Source: an uncultured Prevotellaceae bacterium (GTDB lineage: Bacteria; Bacteroidota; Bacteroidia; Bacteroidales; Bacteroidaceae). Taken from it: a stretch of DNA of 64,000 nt. The stretch lies in NCBI GenBank assembly GCA_900313615.1, contig OMRP01000002.1:335326-399325 (forward strand), given 5' to 3'. Position 1 is the stretch's first letter. The number at the start of each line of letters is the position of its first letter. This document shows positions 34,135-43,042 of this stretch, in pieces. Under the pieces are notes generated by a model. It was not told the origin of the DNA. It did no database searches and worked only from the letters and a program-made list of their open reading frames with translations. The translations under genes were made by a program, and so were the position numbers.

Positions 34135-34984
34135 TATTATTGACAAGGTTGCGAATTGCTTAGTACAGGCCGGTTCCACTTTCCGAGAGGATCAAAAAAG
34201 GGCATATCTTCGTGCTATTGACAAAGAACCTGGGTCTCACAGCTGTTGGGTGATGCGTCAAGTGCTTGACAATGCATTGGTAGCAGAGAAAAATCATGGC
34301 CCGTTGTGCGATGACACAGGTATTCCTCATCTTTTTTTAGAAATAGGTCCAAAGAAGCAACTCTCGGGAGAATTGATTCAACAAATACACCAAGGTATTG
34401 AGGTTGGATTGCGTAAACTACCAGGACGTCCCATGGCTATTATGGGTAATGACTATCAGCGCATTGACCAATCTGGTGGTCTGAATCCTGACCCTGGCGC
34501 ATTGCTATCTTCACCATTAATTGTCAAGCCTGTCGATGAAGATGTGCTTCGACTGACGATATTGATGTTGGGTGGAGGGCCAGCCATTCGTGGTGTCACG
34601 CATCGTGTATTCCATAAGCACAGTGTCGACACAGTAATTGATGAAATCGTTAATCGTGCCATTCCTGCTGTTGGTCAGTTGGGATGCTCTCCTTGTACCT
34701 TAGCCATTGGAATAGGACGTAGTCAGTTTGAAGCTACCAGCCTTATGATGGAAGCCATGGCGAAGGGAAACTATGATGAGCAATCTGACTTTGAACAAGC
34801 CATTACCAATCGCGTAAATGAGTCCAATATTGGCGCATTAGGACTCGGGGGTAAGACCAGCGTATTAGCCACCTTTGCCAAAGTTGGTCCACAAAGGGCC
34901 AGTGGTGTAAGGGTCGTAGCTCTTAGACCATGTTGTTGTTTCGAGCCAAGGAGGGCTGTCGTTGATTTATTTGATAATGTTTGA
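34124..34984 (+). CDS. Class I fumarase/L(+)-tartrate dehydratase-type alpha subunit
   Basis: 286 residues matching the Fe-S (alpha) domain. Cluster-type cysteines are visible in HGPLCDDTGIPH, VGQLGCSPCTLAIGIG and ALRPCCCFEPRRA. It also has the family's NRVNESNIGALGLGGKTSVLA. The cluster would be oxygen-labile, in keeping with an anaerobe. It overlaps the beta gene by 11 bases; the order beta then alpha is the reverse of the usual ttdA-ttdB arrangement. The natural substrate (fumarate/malate, tartrate, mesaconate/citramalate or another acid) cannot be told here. Confidence 0.85.
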   Translation: MTNNIIDKVANCLVQAGSTFREDQKRAYLRAIDKEPGSHSCWVMRQVLDNALVAEKNHGPLCDDTGIPHLFLEIGPKKQLSGELIQQIHQGIEVGLRKLPGRPMAIMGNDYQRIDQSGGLNPDPGALLSSPLIVKPVDEDVLRLTILMLGGGPAIRGVTHRVFHKHSVDTVIDEIVNRAIPAVGQLGCSPCTLAIGIGRSQFEATSLMMEAMAKGNYDEQSDFEQAITNRVNESNIGALGLGGKTSVLATFAKVGPQRASGVRVVALRPCCCFEPRRAVVDLFDNV

Positions 34985-34996
34985 TAATGTTCTATA

Positions 34997-36076
34997 ATGA
35001 CTAACAAGCATATTTTCAAGCCACGACAATCCAACCTTGAACTATATCGAATAATAGTCATGTTACTCATCGTTGCTCACCATTATGTAGTGAACAGCGG
35101 AGTAATGAATCTGATGGAATCAGATGGATTCTCTTCCCGAAGCCTTTTTTACCATGTTTTCGGTATGTGGGGTAAAATCGGCATTAATTGTTTTGTTCTT
35201 ATAACAGGTTATTTTATGTGCCGTTCTAAAATAACTCTTAGGAAATTTCTTAAACTGTTTTTAGAGATTGAGTTTTACACCATAATCATCTACCTTATTT
35301 TTGTGATAACAGGATATAACGACTTTTCTCCTCTAGCATTCACTAAGATTGTCTTTTGGTTTATTCTCAGACCTATTCATGACAGTTTTATCCATTGTTT
35401 CCTCATCTTCTGGTTATTCATTCCATTTCTTAACATACTCATCAACAATCTCAATCGCAGACAGCATAGATTATTGGTAATCCTTTCTATAATTATTTAT
35501 ACGGTAATTGGCAGTATGCCTAAAGTGGGCATAACATTTAATTATGTGGAATGGTTCATTGTACTTTATTTTATAGCTTCGTACCTAAGAAATTATCAAC
35601 TACGTTGGTTGAATGGGAAATATGCGGGGTGGTTGATGGTATTAAGCATTCTCCTTGCTGTCGGTAGCGTGGTAGCTTTGCGTTGGCTTAATGCCTTCAA
35701 AGGAATGAATTATGGGGCATATTTCTTTGTCATCGACGTCAATAAAGTATTTGCCCTTTTAGTGGCTGTCACTTCATTTTCATGGTTCAAAGATATAAAA
35801 ATGCCACATGTCCCGTTAATTAACACCATAGGAGCGACAACATTTGGTGTCTTTCTAATTCATACTCGCACAAGTACTATGAGGCAATGGCTTTGGAAAG
35901 ACACGATTGACGTGACAGGTCATTACACATTTGTCCACTATATCCTCTTTTCCCTTATTGTTGTCATCGTAGTTTTTGTTATTTGTTCACTTATCGATTA
36001 TCTTCGCATACGTCTACTTGAGAATCCATTATTCCATTTTCTTGATAAACGATTCTTTGCAAAACAAAAGACCTAA
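34997..36076 (+). CDS. Acyltransferase 3 family membrane O-acyltransferase
   Basis: 359 residues with about ten membrane helices. N-terminal RQSNLELYRIIVMLLIVAHHYV contains the family's R/K-x10-H pattern (His in VAHHYV), as in OafA-like enzymes that O-acetylate surface glycans in the inner membrane. It follows 12 bases after the fumarase-type alpha gene. A second member of the same family lies at 45236. The acyl donor is probably acetyl-CoA, though another acyl group is possible given the neighbouring pathway. Confidence 0.85.
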   Translation: MTNKHIFKPRQSNLELYRIIVMLLIVAHHYVVNSGVMNLMESDGFSSRSLFYHVFGMWGKIGINCFVLITGYFMCRSKITLRKFLKLFLEIEFYTIIIYLIFVITGYNDFSPLAFTKIVFWFILRPIHDSFIHCFLIFWLFIPFLNILINNLNRRQHRLLVILSIIIYTVIGSMPKVGITFNYVEWFIVLYFIASYLRNYQLRWLNGKYAGWLMVLSILLAVGSVVALRWLNAFKGMNYGAYFFVIDVNKVFALLVAVTSFSWFKDIKMPHVPLINTIGATTFGVFLIHTRTSTMRQWLWKDTIDVTGHYTFVHYILFSLIVVIVVFVICSLIDYLRIRLLENPLFHFLDKRFFAKQKT

Positions 36077-36080
36077 AAAG

Positions 36081-37184
36081 ATGACACTACCTCTTTCAAC
36101 ACAATATAAAGTTTGCATTTCTTGCATGACATTCAACCATGCTCCATACATCGAAGATGCGATGAAAGGGTTTGCCATGCAAAAAACAGATTTTCCTTTT
36201 GTCTCATTAATAATTGACGATGCTTCCACTGATGGAACTCAAAGAATAATAACCAATTTTCTAAATAAGTATTTTGACAAATCATCTATTAGGGAAGAAG
36301 AAACGAATGATGCTCATATTACATTTGCGATACATAAAGACAACCCCAACTGCCATTTTCTGACAGTCTTGTTGAAATACAATTTCTATAGCATCAAGAA
36401 AGGAAAAACACCATTAGTAAAAGATTGGTACGAAAATCCACCCTACCGAGCACTCTGTGAAGGTGACGACTATTGGACGGATCCTCAAAAATTACAACGA
36501 CAAGTGGACATATTAAATTCACATTCAGATTATACAATGGTTTGTTGCAGAGCGAAGATGTATTCTGAAAAGAATAAGGCCTTTAGAAAAAAGGATAATT
36601 ATTGCAGATATGGGGATGGAGTTTTAAATTCAAAAGATATTATCAGAAGAGGAGGCTATTATATTCCCACATGTAGTATATTATATAGAACCGATGTAAG
36701 AAGAAATGGTTTTCCTATTTATGGAAGAAAAAGCCCAGTCGGTGATTATCCCACACAAATTTGGCTTGCCATGAAAGGAAAAGTTTATTATTTCGACTCT
36801 CCAATGGTTGTATATCGAGTGGACAATCCTTCTGCTTGGTCTGGCAAAAAAGATGCATTAAAAAGTTATTCTGAGAAAGAACTGGATGCATTCCGAAGAC
36901 AGGTGGATATGTTGAAAGGATTTGCAAAAGACTTCCCAAAATATGCGAAACCTTGCATAAGGAGAGCAGAATTTTTCATCAACTCCAAATTCCGCTCATG
37001 CCATGCCAAAGACCCTGAAAATCAAAAGATTCTTGAATGTTTCAAAGAAGACATCAAACAATTCGGCATCCTGGGGCGTATAGATAAGCGTATGCGTCTG
37101 TGTGGTAATAAACATCTGCTTACCTTCTATTATAGGACTGTATTTAAATTACTGTTCCACAATTATTTAGATCTTTTTTGGTAA
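36081..37184 (+). CDS. Glycosyltransferase family 2
   Basis: 367 residues from the ATG at 36081; the open frame extends upstream into the acyltransferase gene but the family begins at YKVCISCMTFNHAPYI. GT-A features: SLIIDDASTDGTQRII (nucleotide-binding Asp) and RALCEGDDYWTDPQKL, the EGDDYW metal-site segment common in Bacteroidota glycosyltransferases. The C-terminal 100 residues are basic. Donor and acceptor are unknown. Confidence 0.85.
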   Translation: MTLPLSTQYKVCISCMTFNHAPYIEDAMKGFAMQKTDFPFVSLIIDDASTDGTQRIITNFLNKYFDKSSIREEETNDAHITFAIHKDNPNCHFLTVLLKYNFYSIKKGKTPLVKDWYENPPYRALCEGDDYWTDPQKLQRQVDILNSHSDYTMVCCRAKMYSEKNKAFRKKDNYCRYGDGVLNSKDIIRRGGYYIPTCSILYRTDVRRNGFPIYGRKSPVGDYPTQIWLAMKGKVYYFDSPMVVYRVDNPSAWSGKKDALKSYSEKELDAFRRQVDMLKGFAKDFPKYAKPCIRRAEFFINSKFRSCHAKDPENQKILECFKEDIKQFGILGRIDKRMRLCGNKHLLTFYYRTVFKLLFHNYLDLFW

Positions 37185-37207
37185 AAATTGCCTCACTCAT
37201 TTAAGAC

Positions 37208-38236
37208 ATGAAGCACCATTTTTTCTCCATTTCACTTTTATGTTTGTTAGCATTATTGTCTTGTTCCAATAGGGAACAAGAAGATATTGTTATTGAACAT
37301 ATCATTGAGCAAGATACAGTTATCGTTGATAAAAAAGACACAGTTATAGTTAACGAAAAAGATACGATTATCATTGATAAAAAAGATACGATTATCATCG
37401 AAAGAGATTCCAATACAAAGAAAGAATATATAATATTAAACAAAGATGAAACAATTAACTTCAACATCAAACAAGTAACTTATTGGATGAGGCAGCCAAG
37501 GGCTACACGGGGTAAGCAAGGGGGCGATGTATACAACGGCTTTTTTTGTCAGTTTGAAGGAGGTCACTCCGTACTCGATATCATAGACATCAAAAATAAA
37601 CAAAATATAGCAACTATAGAACTTGATTATAACGACAATTATCATTGCAACAATGCCGATTTCAGCAACACCTTTTATGATATTAACGATGAATTTCCCC
37701 TTCTCTATTCAAGTCAACAAGACAGATATGCAAGATGTATAATTGTGGATCGTTTGGTTAAACGAAACGATAATTATACCTTGGAAACCATACAAAGAAT
37801 TGATTTACCTTTTGAACAGGAAGAACCTTTGCAACATTATCCTGATGCAGTTATAGACAATATGAATGGATTCCTTTATGTGTATGCAGGGAGATCCTCC
37901 GACTTTTATATCTATAAATTCCGATTACCAAAAATAGAAGAAGGAGAGGTTGTCAAACTTACAGAAGAGGACGTGCTTGCCAGATGGGTATTTGGGGACA
38001 ATCCAGCTCGTTACAGACAGGGAGGCAAAATTATTGGCAATTTCCTCATTATACTAGAAGGAAAGAGCGACAACAAGATGAGAATCATTGATTTGGACAA
38101 CCATCGGTATAAATTGATCAATCTTACATCAGACTTTGGTGCGAAATGGGAACCTGAAGATATTTTCGAGATTGATGGCGAGATATTTGTTGCCAGCGGA
38201 GGTACTGGCATCTATAAGATAGAATTATCAAACTAA
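37208..38236 (+). CDS. Lipoprotein with 4 x 8-residue DTVIV repeats
   Basis: 342 residues. The signal peptide ends LLSC, with Cys19 as lipidation site. Residues 35-66 are four 8-residue units (QDTVIVDK, KDTVIVNE, KDTIIIDK, KDTIIIER) encoded by 24-bp tandem repeats (37310-37405). These probably form a short stalk or beta ribbon between the lipid anchor and the C-terminal domain. The rest has blade-like segments (GHSVLDIIDIKNKQNIATIEL, GGTGIYKIEL) that suggest a beta-propeller, but I cannot name a family. It may be a surface protein encoded with the glycan it interacts with. Confidence 0.6.
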   Translation: MKHHFFSISLLCLLALLSCSNREQEDIVIEHIIEQDTVIVDKKDTVIVNEKDTIIIDKKDTIIIERDSNTKKEYIILNKDETINFNIKQVTYWMRQPRATRGKQGGDVYNGFFCQFEGGHSVLDIIDIKNKQNIATIELDYNDNYHCNNADFSNTFYDINDEFPLLYSSQQDRYARCIIVDRLVKRNDNYTLETIQRIDLPFEQEEPLQHYPDAVIDNMNGFLYVYAGRSSDFYIYKFRLPKIEEGEVVKLTEEDVLARWVFGDNPARYRQGGKIIGNFLIILEGKSDNKMRIIDLDNHRYKLINLTSDFGAKWEPEDIFEIDGEIFVASGGTGIYKIELSN

Positions 38237-38269
38237 TAAAAAGAAATATAGGGACATTCGTTAACAAAA

Positions 38270-39808
38270 ATGAGCGATAATTTGACAGGCAACAAGTTGA
38301 TAGCCAAGAACGCGACGATGTTGTACATCCGTATGTTCATCACCATGGCCATCAACTTTTATACCTCGCGTATAGTGCTGCAGGCCTTAGGTGTATCTGA
38401 CTATGGCATATACCAAGTGGTAGGCGGCACCATCGTGCTCATTGATGTCTTGGTGGCTGCTTTGGGTGGAGCCACATCTCGATTCCTCACTTTTGCTTTG
38501 GGTAAGAATGACCCTGTCAACTTGAAAAAAACGTTCTCAACGGCAGTATGGATTCATCTTGGACTGGCCATTGCGTTTGTTTTCGTGGCAGAAACTGTAG
38601 GATTGTGGTTCATCAATAATCATTTGGTTATACCAGAAGGAAGGATGGTTGCTGCCAACTGGGTATTTCAGGCGGCCGTGGTAAATTTTGCCATGGGCAT
38701 CACACAAACTCCCTATAATGCCTCTATTACCTCGCATGAACACATGACAGTTTTTGCCTATATCGCTATCATCAGAGCTATTGGCAAATTAGGAATTGCT
38801 GTCATTGTTCTAATCTATTCCGGCGATCATCTTATTCTATACAGCATCCTATTGATGGCTTTGGCCATTTTAATCCGTATTTATTATCGTTATTATTGTG
38901 TAAAGCATTTTGAGGAATGCCATATCACAAAACAGTTCGACAAGCCTTTGTTTAAGGAAATGGTGGCTTTCTCCAGTTGGAACATGCTGGGCAGCATTAT
39001 GCTTACCTTCAAAAACCAAGGTGTAAATATCTTAATCAACCGTTTCTTCGGAACGCTTTTGAATGCCGCTGCAGGCGTAGCATTACAAGTTCAAGGGCTT
39101 CTATATGCATTCACAGGAAATATCACAACAGCTTTCAAACCTCAAATTATCAAGTCGTATGCGGCTACAAATTATAACAGGGTGAACGAACTGATAGGGC
39201 TGGGAACAAAGTTCACAGCTTTGGTAACGACTTTGACCACTATCCCATTTATCTTTAATATGGACTTCTTGATGGGAGTGTGGCTGAAAGAAGTGCCACA
39301 GGGAGCGGTAGTGATCTGCCAAATACTTTTGTTTGCAAATTTCTTCAACAGTTTCAACACATTCGTAAATACAGCCATCATTGCGTCAGGGAAAATCAAA
39401 TACCTGAATATTTCTTTGAGCGTTTTCTATGTGGCTGTTATCATAGGGACATGGGTAGTATTGAAGTTGACACACTCATATATATGGGCATATATTTTGG
39501 GATTGGTTAGTTGCCCTTTGTCCACCATAGTGTTTCTGATATTGCTGAAACGTATTATGCCCACATTCTCGGCAAGAGCATTCTTAAAAAAAACGTATAT
39601 GCCTCTTTTCCTTACCGCCGTGGTCAGTTTATTAATGGCATGGGGCATCTCTAAAGCGATAAGTAGTCCTTTAGTCTCATTCTTAACCATCGCTGTCGTT
39701 TGTAGCTCATTTGTCTTTTTTGTGGCATACAACTTCATATTCGACCAAAATGTGAGAGACCAGGTAAAGGCATTTGTGAAATCAAAAATAGGAAAAAAGA
39801 AAAAATAA
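38270..39808 (+). CDS. wzx: Wzx-type lipid-linked oligosaccharide flippase
   Basis: 512 residues with 12-14 predicted membrane helices, MOP superfamily. It begins NKLIAKNATMLYIRMFITMAINFYTSRIVLQALGVSDYGIYQVV, the familiar start of Bacteroidota flippases, compressed here to its key parts YTSRIVLQALG and DYGIYQVVGG. The cytoplasmic segment YYCVKHFEECHI and FSSWNMLGSI also fit. It moves the undecaprenyl-linked repeat unit across the inner membrane for Wzy (44073). The next gene starts 13 bases later. Confidence 0.9.
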   Translation: MSDNLTGNKLIAKNATMLYIRMFITMAINFYTSRIVLQALGVSDYGIYQVVGGTIVLIDVLVAALGGATSRFLTFALGKNDPVNLKKTFSTAVWIHLGLAIAFVFVAETVGLWFINNHLVIPEGRMVAANWVFQAAVVNFAMGITQTPYNASITSHEHMTVFAYIAIIRAIGKLGIAVIVLIYSGDHLILYSILLMALAILIRIYYRYYCVKHFEECHITKQFDKPLFKEMVAFSSWNMLGSIMLTFKNQGVNILINRFFGTLLNAAAGVALQVQGLLYAFTGNITTAFKPQIIKSYAATNYNRVNELIGLGTKFTALVTTLTTIPFIFNMDFLMGVWLKEVPQGAVVICQILLFANFFNSFNTFVNTAIIASGKIKYLNISLSVFYVAVIIGTWVVLKLTHSYIWAYILGLVSCPLSTIVFLILLKRIMPTFSARAFLKKTYMPLFLTAVVSLLMAWGISKAISSPLVSFLTIAVVCSSFVFFVAYNFIFDQNVRDQVKAFVKSKIGKKKK

Positions 39809-39821
39809 ATTTTTATACGCA

Positions 39822-40790
39822 ATGAAAGTATTAGTAACCGGCGGTGCCGGGTTCATTGGCTCCAACCTGTGTGAGCATCTGTTGGCCGAAGGCCATTCTG
39901 TAAGGGTATTAGACAATTTTGCCACAGGACATATTGAGAACCTCTTGCCGTTCTTTGACTCTTATAAAGATCGTTTCGAATTGCAAGTTGGTGACATCAG
40001 GAACCTTGATGACTGCAAGAAAGCAGTTGAAGGTATGGAATATGTACTTCATGAGGCGGCTTTAGGCTCCGTACCCCGTTCCATCAAAGACCCTATCACG
40101 ACAAATGCGGTCAACATAAGCGGTTTCCTGAATATGTTGGTGGCCGCAAGAGATGCAGGTATCAAACGATTTGTGTTCGCGGCCAGCAGCTCTACGTATG
40201 GTGACAGCAAGTCACTGCCCAAAGTGGAGGATGTTATCGGAAGACCTCTCTCGCCGTATGCCATCACTAAATATGTGGATGAACTGTATGCAGATGTTTT
40301 TGCCCGTACCTACGGCATCGAGTTCGTCGGTCTGAGGTATTTCAATGTGTTCGGGCGCAGGCAGGATCCCCATGGGGCATATGCGGCGGTGATTCCCCTT
40401 TTCTTCAAACAGCTGAAATCACTCACCGCTCCCGTCATCAACGGCGACGGTGAATACAGCCGCGATTTCACATACGTGGACAATGTCGTCCAGATGAACA
40501 TGCTGGCACTCGAGGCAAAGAATCCCAACGCGATGAATCAGATATACAACGTAGCATTTGGAGAACGTACCACACTGAACCAGCTAGTCGGTTACATGAA
40601 AGAGTTTATGGGTGAATTCGACAGCCGCATCCTTGACGTGGAACCTGTTCACGGACCGAACCGTCTGGGAGACATTCCCCACTCTCTGGCATGTATCGAT
40701 AAGGCGAAGTCTCTTTTAGGTTACAATCCGAAATTCAGTTTACGTGACGGCTTGAAGGAAGCTACAAAATGGTATTGGGAAAATCTTTAA
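39822..40790 (+). CDS. UDP-GlcNAc(A) 4-epimerase, WbpP/TviC-type SDR
   Basis: 322 residues. Rossmann motif VTGGAGFIGSNLCEHLL at the N-terminus; catalytic Tyr146-x3-Lys150 in SPYAITKYVDEL; the upstream FAASSSTYGDS serine; RYFNVFGRRQDPHGAYAAVIP as in WbpP. It interconverts gluco and galacto forms of a UDP-N-acetylhexosamine or its uronic acid. Paired with the dehydrogenase at 40803, as wbpO-wbpP and tviB-tviC are, it implies UDP-GalNAcA (or UDP-GlcNAcA/GalNAc) as a building block. Confidence 0.87.
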   Translation: MKVLVTGGAGFIGSNLCEHLLAEGHSVRVLDNFATGHIENLLPFFDSYKDRFELQVGDIRNLDDCKKAVEGMEYVLHEAALGSVPRSIKDPITTNAVNISGFLNMLVAARDAGIKRFVFAASSSTYGDSKSLPKVEDVIGRPLSPYAITKYVDELYADVFARTYGIEFVGLRYFNVFGRRQDPHGAYAAVIPLFFKQLKSLTAPVINGDGEYSRDFTYVDNVVQMNMLALEAKNPNAMNQIYNVAFGERTTLNQLVGYMKEFMGEFDSRILDVEPVHGPNRLGDIPHSLACIDKAKSLLGYNPKFSLRDGLKEATKWYWENL

Positions 40791-40802
40791 TCATTTCATC
40801 AT

Positions 40803-42086
40803 ATGGAAAATATTAAAATTTGTGTTATCGGTCTAGGGTATGTGGGACTCCCTTTGGCTCGTCTGTTCTCAACGAAATACCCTACAGTGGGGTTTGACAT
40901 GAACCAAAGTCGTGTTGACGCTTTGATGGGTGGACATGATGCCACATTGGAAGTGGCCGATGAACTTTTACAAGAAGCTATATCCAAATACGGATTCGTG
41001 TGTACCACCGAACTGGATAAAATACGTGACTGCAATTTTTATGTAGTAGCAGTCCCCACTCCAGTAGACGAAAACAACAATCCAGACCTCACCCCCTTAT
41101 ATAAGGCAAGTGAAACAGTTGGCAAGGTAATTGGGAAAAGCGATATCGTGGTTTTTGAATCCACAGTATATCCAGGTGTGACTGAAGATGAATGCATTCC
41201 CGTAGTAGAAAAAGTGTCTGGTCTGACTTTTAACACCGACTTCTATGGTGGATATTCCCCCGAGCGCATCAACCCCGGCGACAAGCAGCATACGGTGGAG
41301 CATATCAAAAAGGTAACCTCTGGTTCAACACCTGAAATCGCCGACATCGTCAACAATGTCTATGCCAGCGTGATTACTGCCGGCACGCACAAAGCGCCGT
41401 CCATCAAGGTGGCTGAAGCGGCTAAGGTCATTGAGAATTCCCAGCGTGACATCAACATCGCTTTCGTCAACGAGTTGTCAAAGATATTCAACAAGATGGG
41501 TATCGACACCCAAGATGTTTTGGAAGCCGCTTCAACAAAATGGAATTTCTTGCCCTTTAAACCCGGTTTGGTGGGCGGTCACTGCATCGGAGTAGACCCG
41601 TATTATCTGGCGCAATGTGCCCAACGACATGGGTACAATCCAGAAATTATTCTCGCAGGTCGGCGTATGAACGACGGCATGGGTGAATATGTGGCCAACG
41701 AAACCATCAAACTCATGCTCAAAAAAGGCATACAGGTGCTTGACTCTAACATCTTGATGTTGGGCTTTACGTTTAAGGAGAACTGTCCAGACGTGCGAAA
41801 CACAAAGGTCATAAACATCTACCAAGCCTTGAAGGAATACAATGTGAACGCACAAGTGTTTGACCCATGGGCCATGCCGGCAGTTGTGAAAAAAGAATAC
41901 GAAATCGACCTGTTTGAAGGTGAGATGCAGCAATTGAATGGTAAATTCGATGCCGTTATATTGTGTGTCGCTCATAAAGAATTCAAGGATGTTGACGTCC
42001 GCAATTTCTTGAAAGACAAAGCCCACGGTGTAGTATTTGACGTGAAAGGTATTTTGGAAAAGACACAAATAGATGGTAGACTGTAA
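40803..42086 (+). CDS. UDP-HexNAc 6-dehydrogenase (WbpO/TviB-type)
   Basis: 427 residues, full length for nucleotide-sugar dehydrogenases that oxidise C6-OH to the carboxylate with two NAD+. NAD motif ICVIGLGYVGLPLARLF; GGYSPERINPGDKQHT; the catalytic Cys261 in GLVGGHCIGVDPYYL; and the C-terminal LGFTFKENCPDVRNTK. The Lys in the central helix (KVAEAAKVIENSQRDINIA, Asn) fits the TviB/WbpO branch that uses N-acetylated substrates. It acts with the epimerase 12 bases upstream to supply a uronic acid. Confidence 0.9.
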   Translation: MENIKICVIGLGYVGLPLARLFSTKYPTVGFDMNQSRVDALMGGHDATLEVADELLQEAISKYGFVCTTELDKIRDCNFYVVAVPTPVDENNNPDLTPLYKASETVGKVIGKSDIVVFESTVYPGVTEDECIPVVEKVSGLTFNTDFYGGYSPERINPGDKQHTVEHIKKVTSGSTPEIADIVNNVYASVITAGTHKAPSIKVAEAAKVIENSQRDINIAFVNELSKIFNKMGIDTQDVLEAASTKWNFLPFKPGLVGGHCIGVDPYYLAQCAQRHGYNPEIILAGRRMNDGMGEYVANETIKLMLKKGIQVLDSNILMLGFTFKENCPDVRNTKVINIYQALKEYNVNAQVFDPWAMPAVVKKEYEIDLFEGEMQQLNGKFDAVILCVAHKEFKDVDVRNFLKDKAHGVVFDVKGILEKTQIDGRL

Positions 42087-42097
42087 GGCTCATTAAC

Positions 42098-43042
42098 ATG
42101 GTTGAATTAAAAATAGATATACCAAAACAGTTTTTCGAAGAGGAGGAACGCTGGGGGCACAAGATAGACAGCCAAATGAAAGAGGTATGGGCTATAGAGC
42201 TAGATTTATATGCCGAGCTTAAACGGGTCTGCGATAAATATGGGCTTCGCCTTGCTGCCAATGCAGGAACAATTCTTGGAGCCATACGCCATAAAGGGTT
42301 CATTCCCTGGGATGACGACCTAGACTTCATGATGCCCCGTGATGATTATGAGGTGTTGTGTAAGGTAGCTCACGATGAATTTAAGCATCCGTATTTCTTA
42401 GAGAATTTCCATGTTGACCCTCATTTCATCTATGGCTCTAGCAAATTGTTGAATCTTGACACCACAGGATATGAGAACCCATACCTCACCAAACATGGTA
42501 TCTTCATCGACATTTTCCCCTTAGATGCCTATATCGATGATGAGCAGTTGTTTGAGCAGCAATGGAGTGAAGCCTTAAAACTCTTCTCTCAATACCAGAG
42601 AGTGTTAACTTGCAATCGCTTGGATTATTGTTTTGAGAAGGGTACTTCTTTGCCAAGGAAAATGGCAAGACTGATGTATCATTTGAAATTCAAATTGACG
42701 GGTGCCAAGGTGGGGGGAGCCTACCAAAAGAAGCTTTTTGCTAAGTTTGAAGAGGTATGCCAAAGATACAACGACAAGAATGATATTGTGTATATTGGAG
42801 AATTGAGCTTCCTCCAGAAAAACGACAGGTCACAGAAAACCGATTACGACCATTTGGTGATGATGGATTTCGAATTCATGAAAATGCCAATCATTCCACA
42901 TTATGACGATTATTTGAAAACGAAATTCGGAGACTATATGACACCTGTGAAAACGGGATTTGCCATGCACTCCTTCAAAGTACTCGACACTGGCAGACCA
43001 TTTACAGAAGTGTTGAAAGAAAAAGGAATACAATATGAGTGA
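42098..43042 (+). CDS. LicD-family phosphotransferase
   Basis: 314 residues. The LicD core is clear: LRLAANAGTILGAIRHKGFIPWDDDLDFMMPRDDYE compresses to the key parts AGTILGAIRHKGF and PWDDDLDF, where the Asp cluster binds metal. LicD proteins transfer phosphocholine or another phospho-alcohol from a CDP donor to a sugar hydroxyl. A second copy lies at 50473. The probable CDP donor source is the fused enzyme at 14163. It overlaps the next glycosyltransferase by 8 bases. Confidence 0.87.
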   Translation: MVELKIDIPKQFFEEEERWGHKIDSQMKEVWAIELDLYAELKRVCDKYGLRLAANAGTILGAIRHKGFIPWDDDLDFMMPRDDYEVLCKVAHDEFKHPYFLENFHVDPHFIYGSSKLLNLDTTGYENPYLTKHGIFIDIFPLDAYIDDEQLFEQQWSEALKLFSQYQRVLTCNRLDYCFEKGTSLPRKMARLMYHLKFKLTGAKVGGAYQKKLFAKFEEVCQRYNDKNDIVYIGELSFLQKNDRSQKTDYDHLVMMDFEFMKMPIIPHYDDYLKTKFGDYMTPVKTGFAMHSFKVLDTGRPFTEVLKEKGIQYE

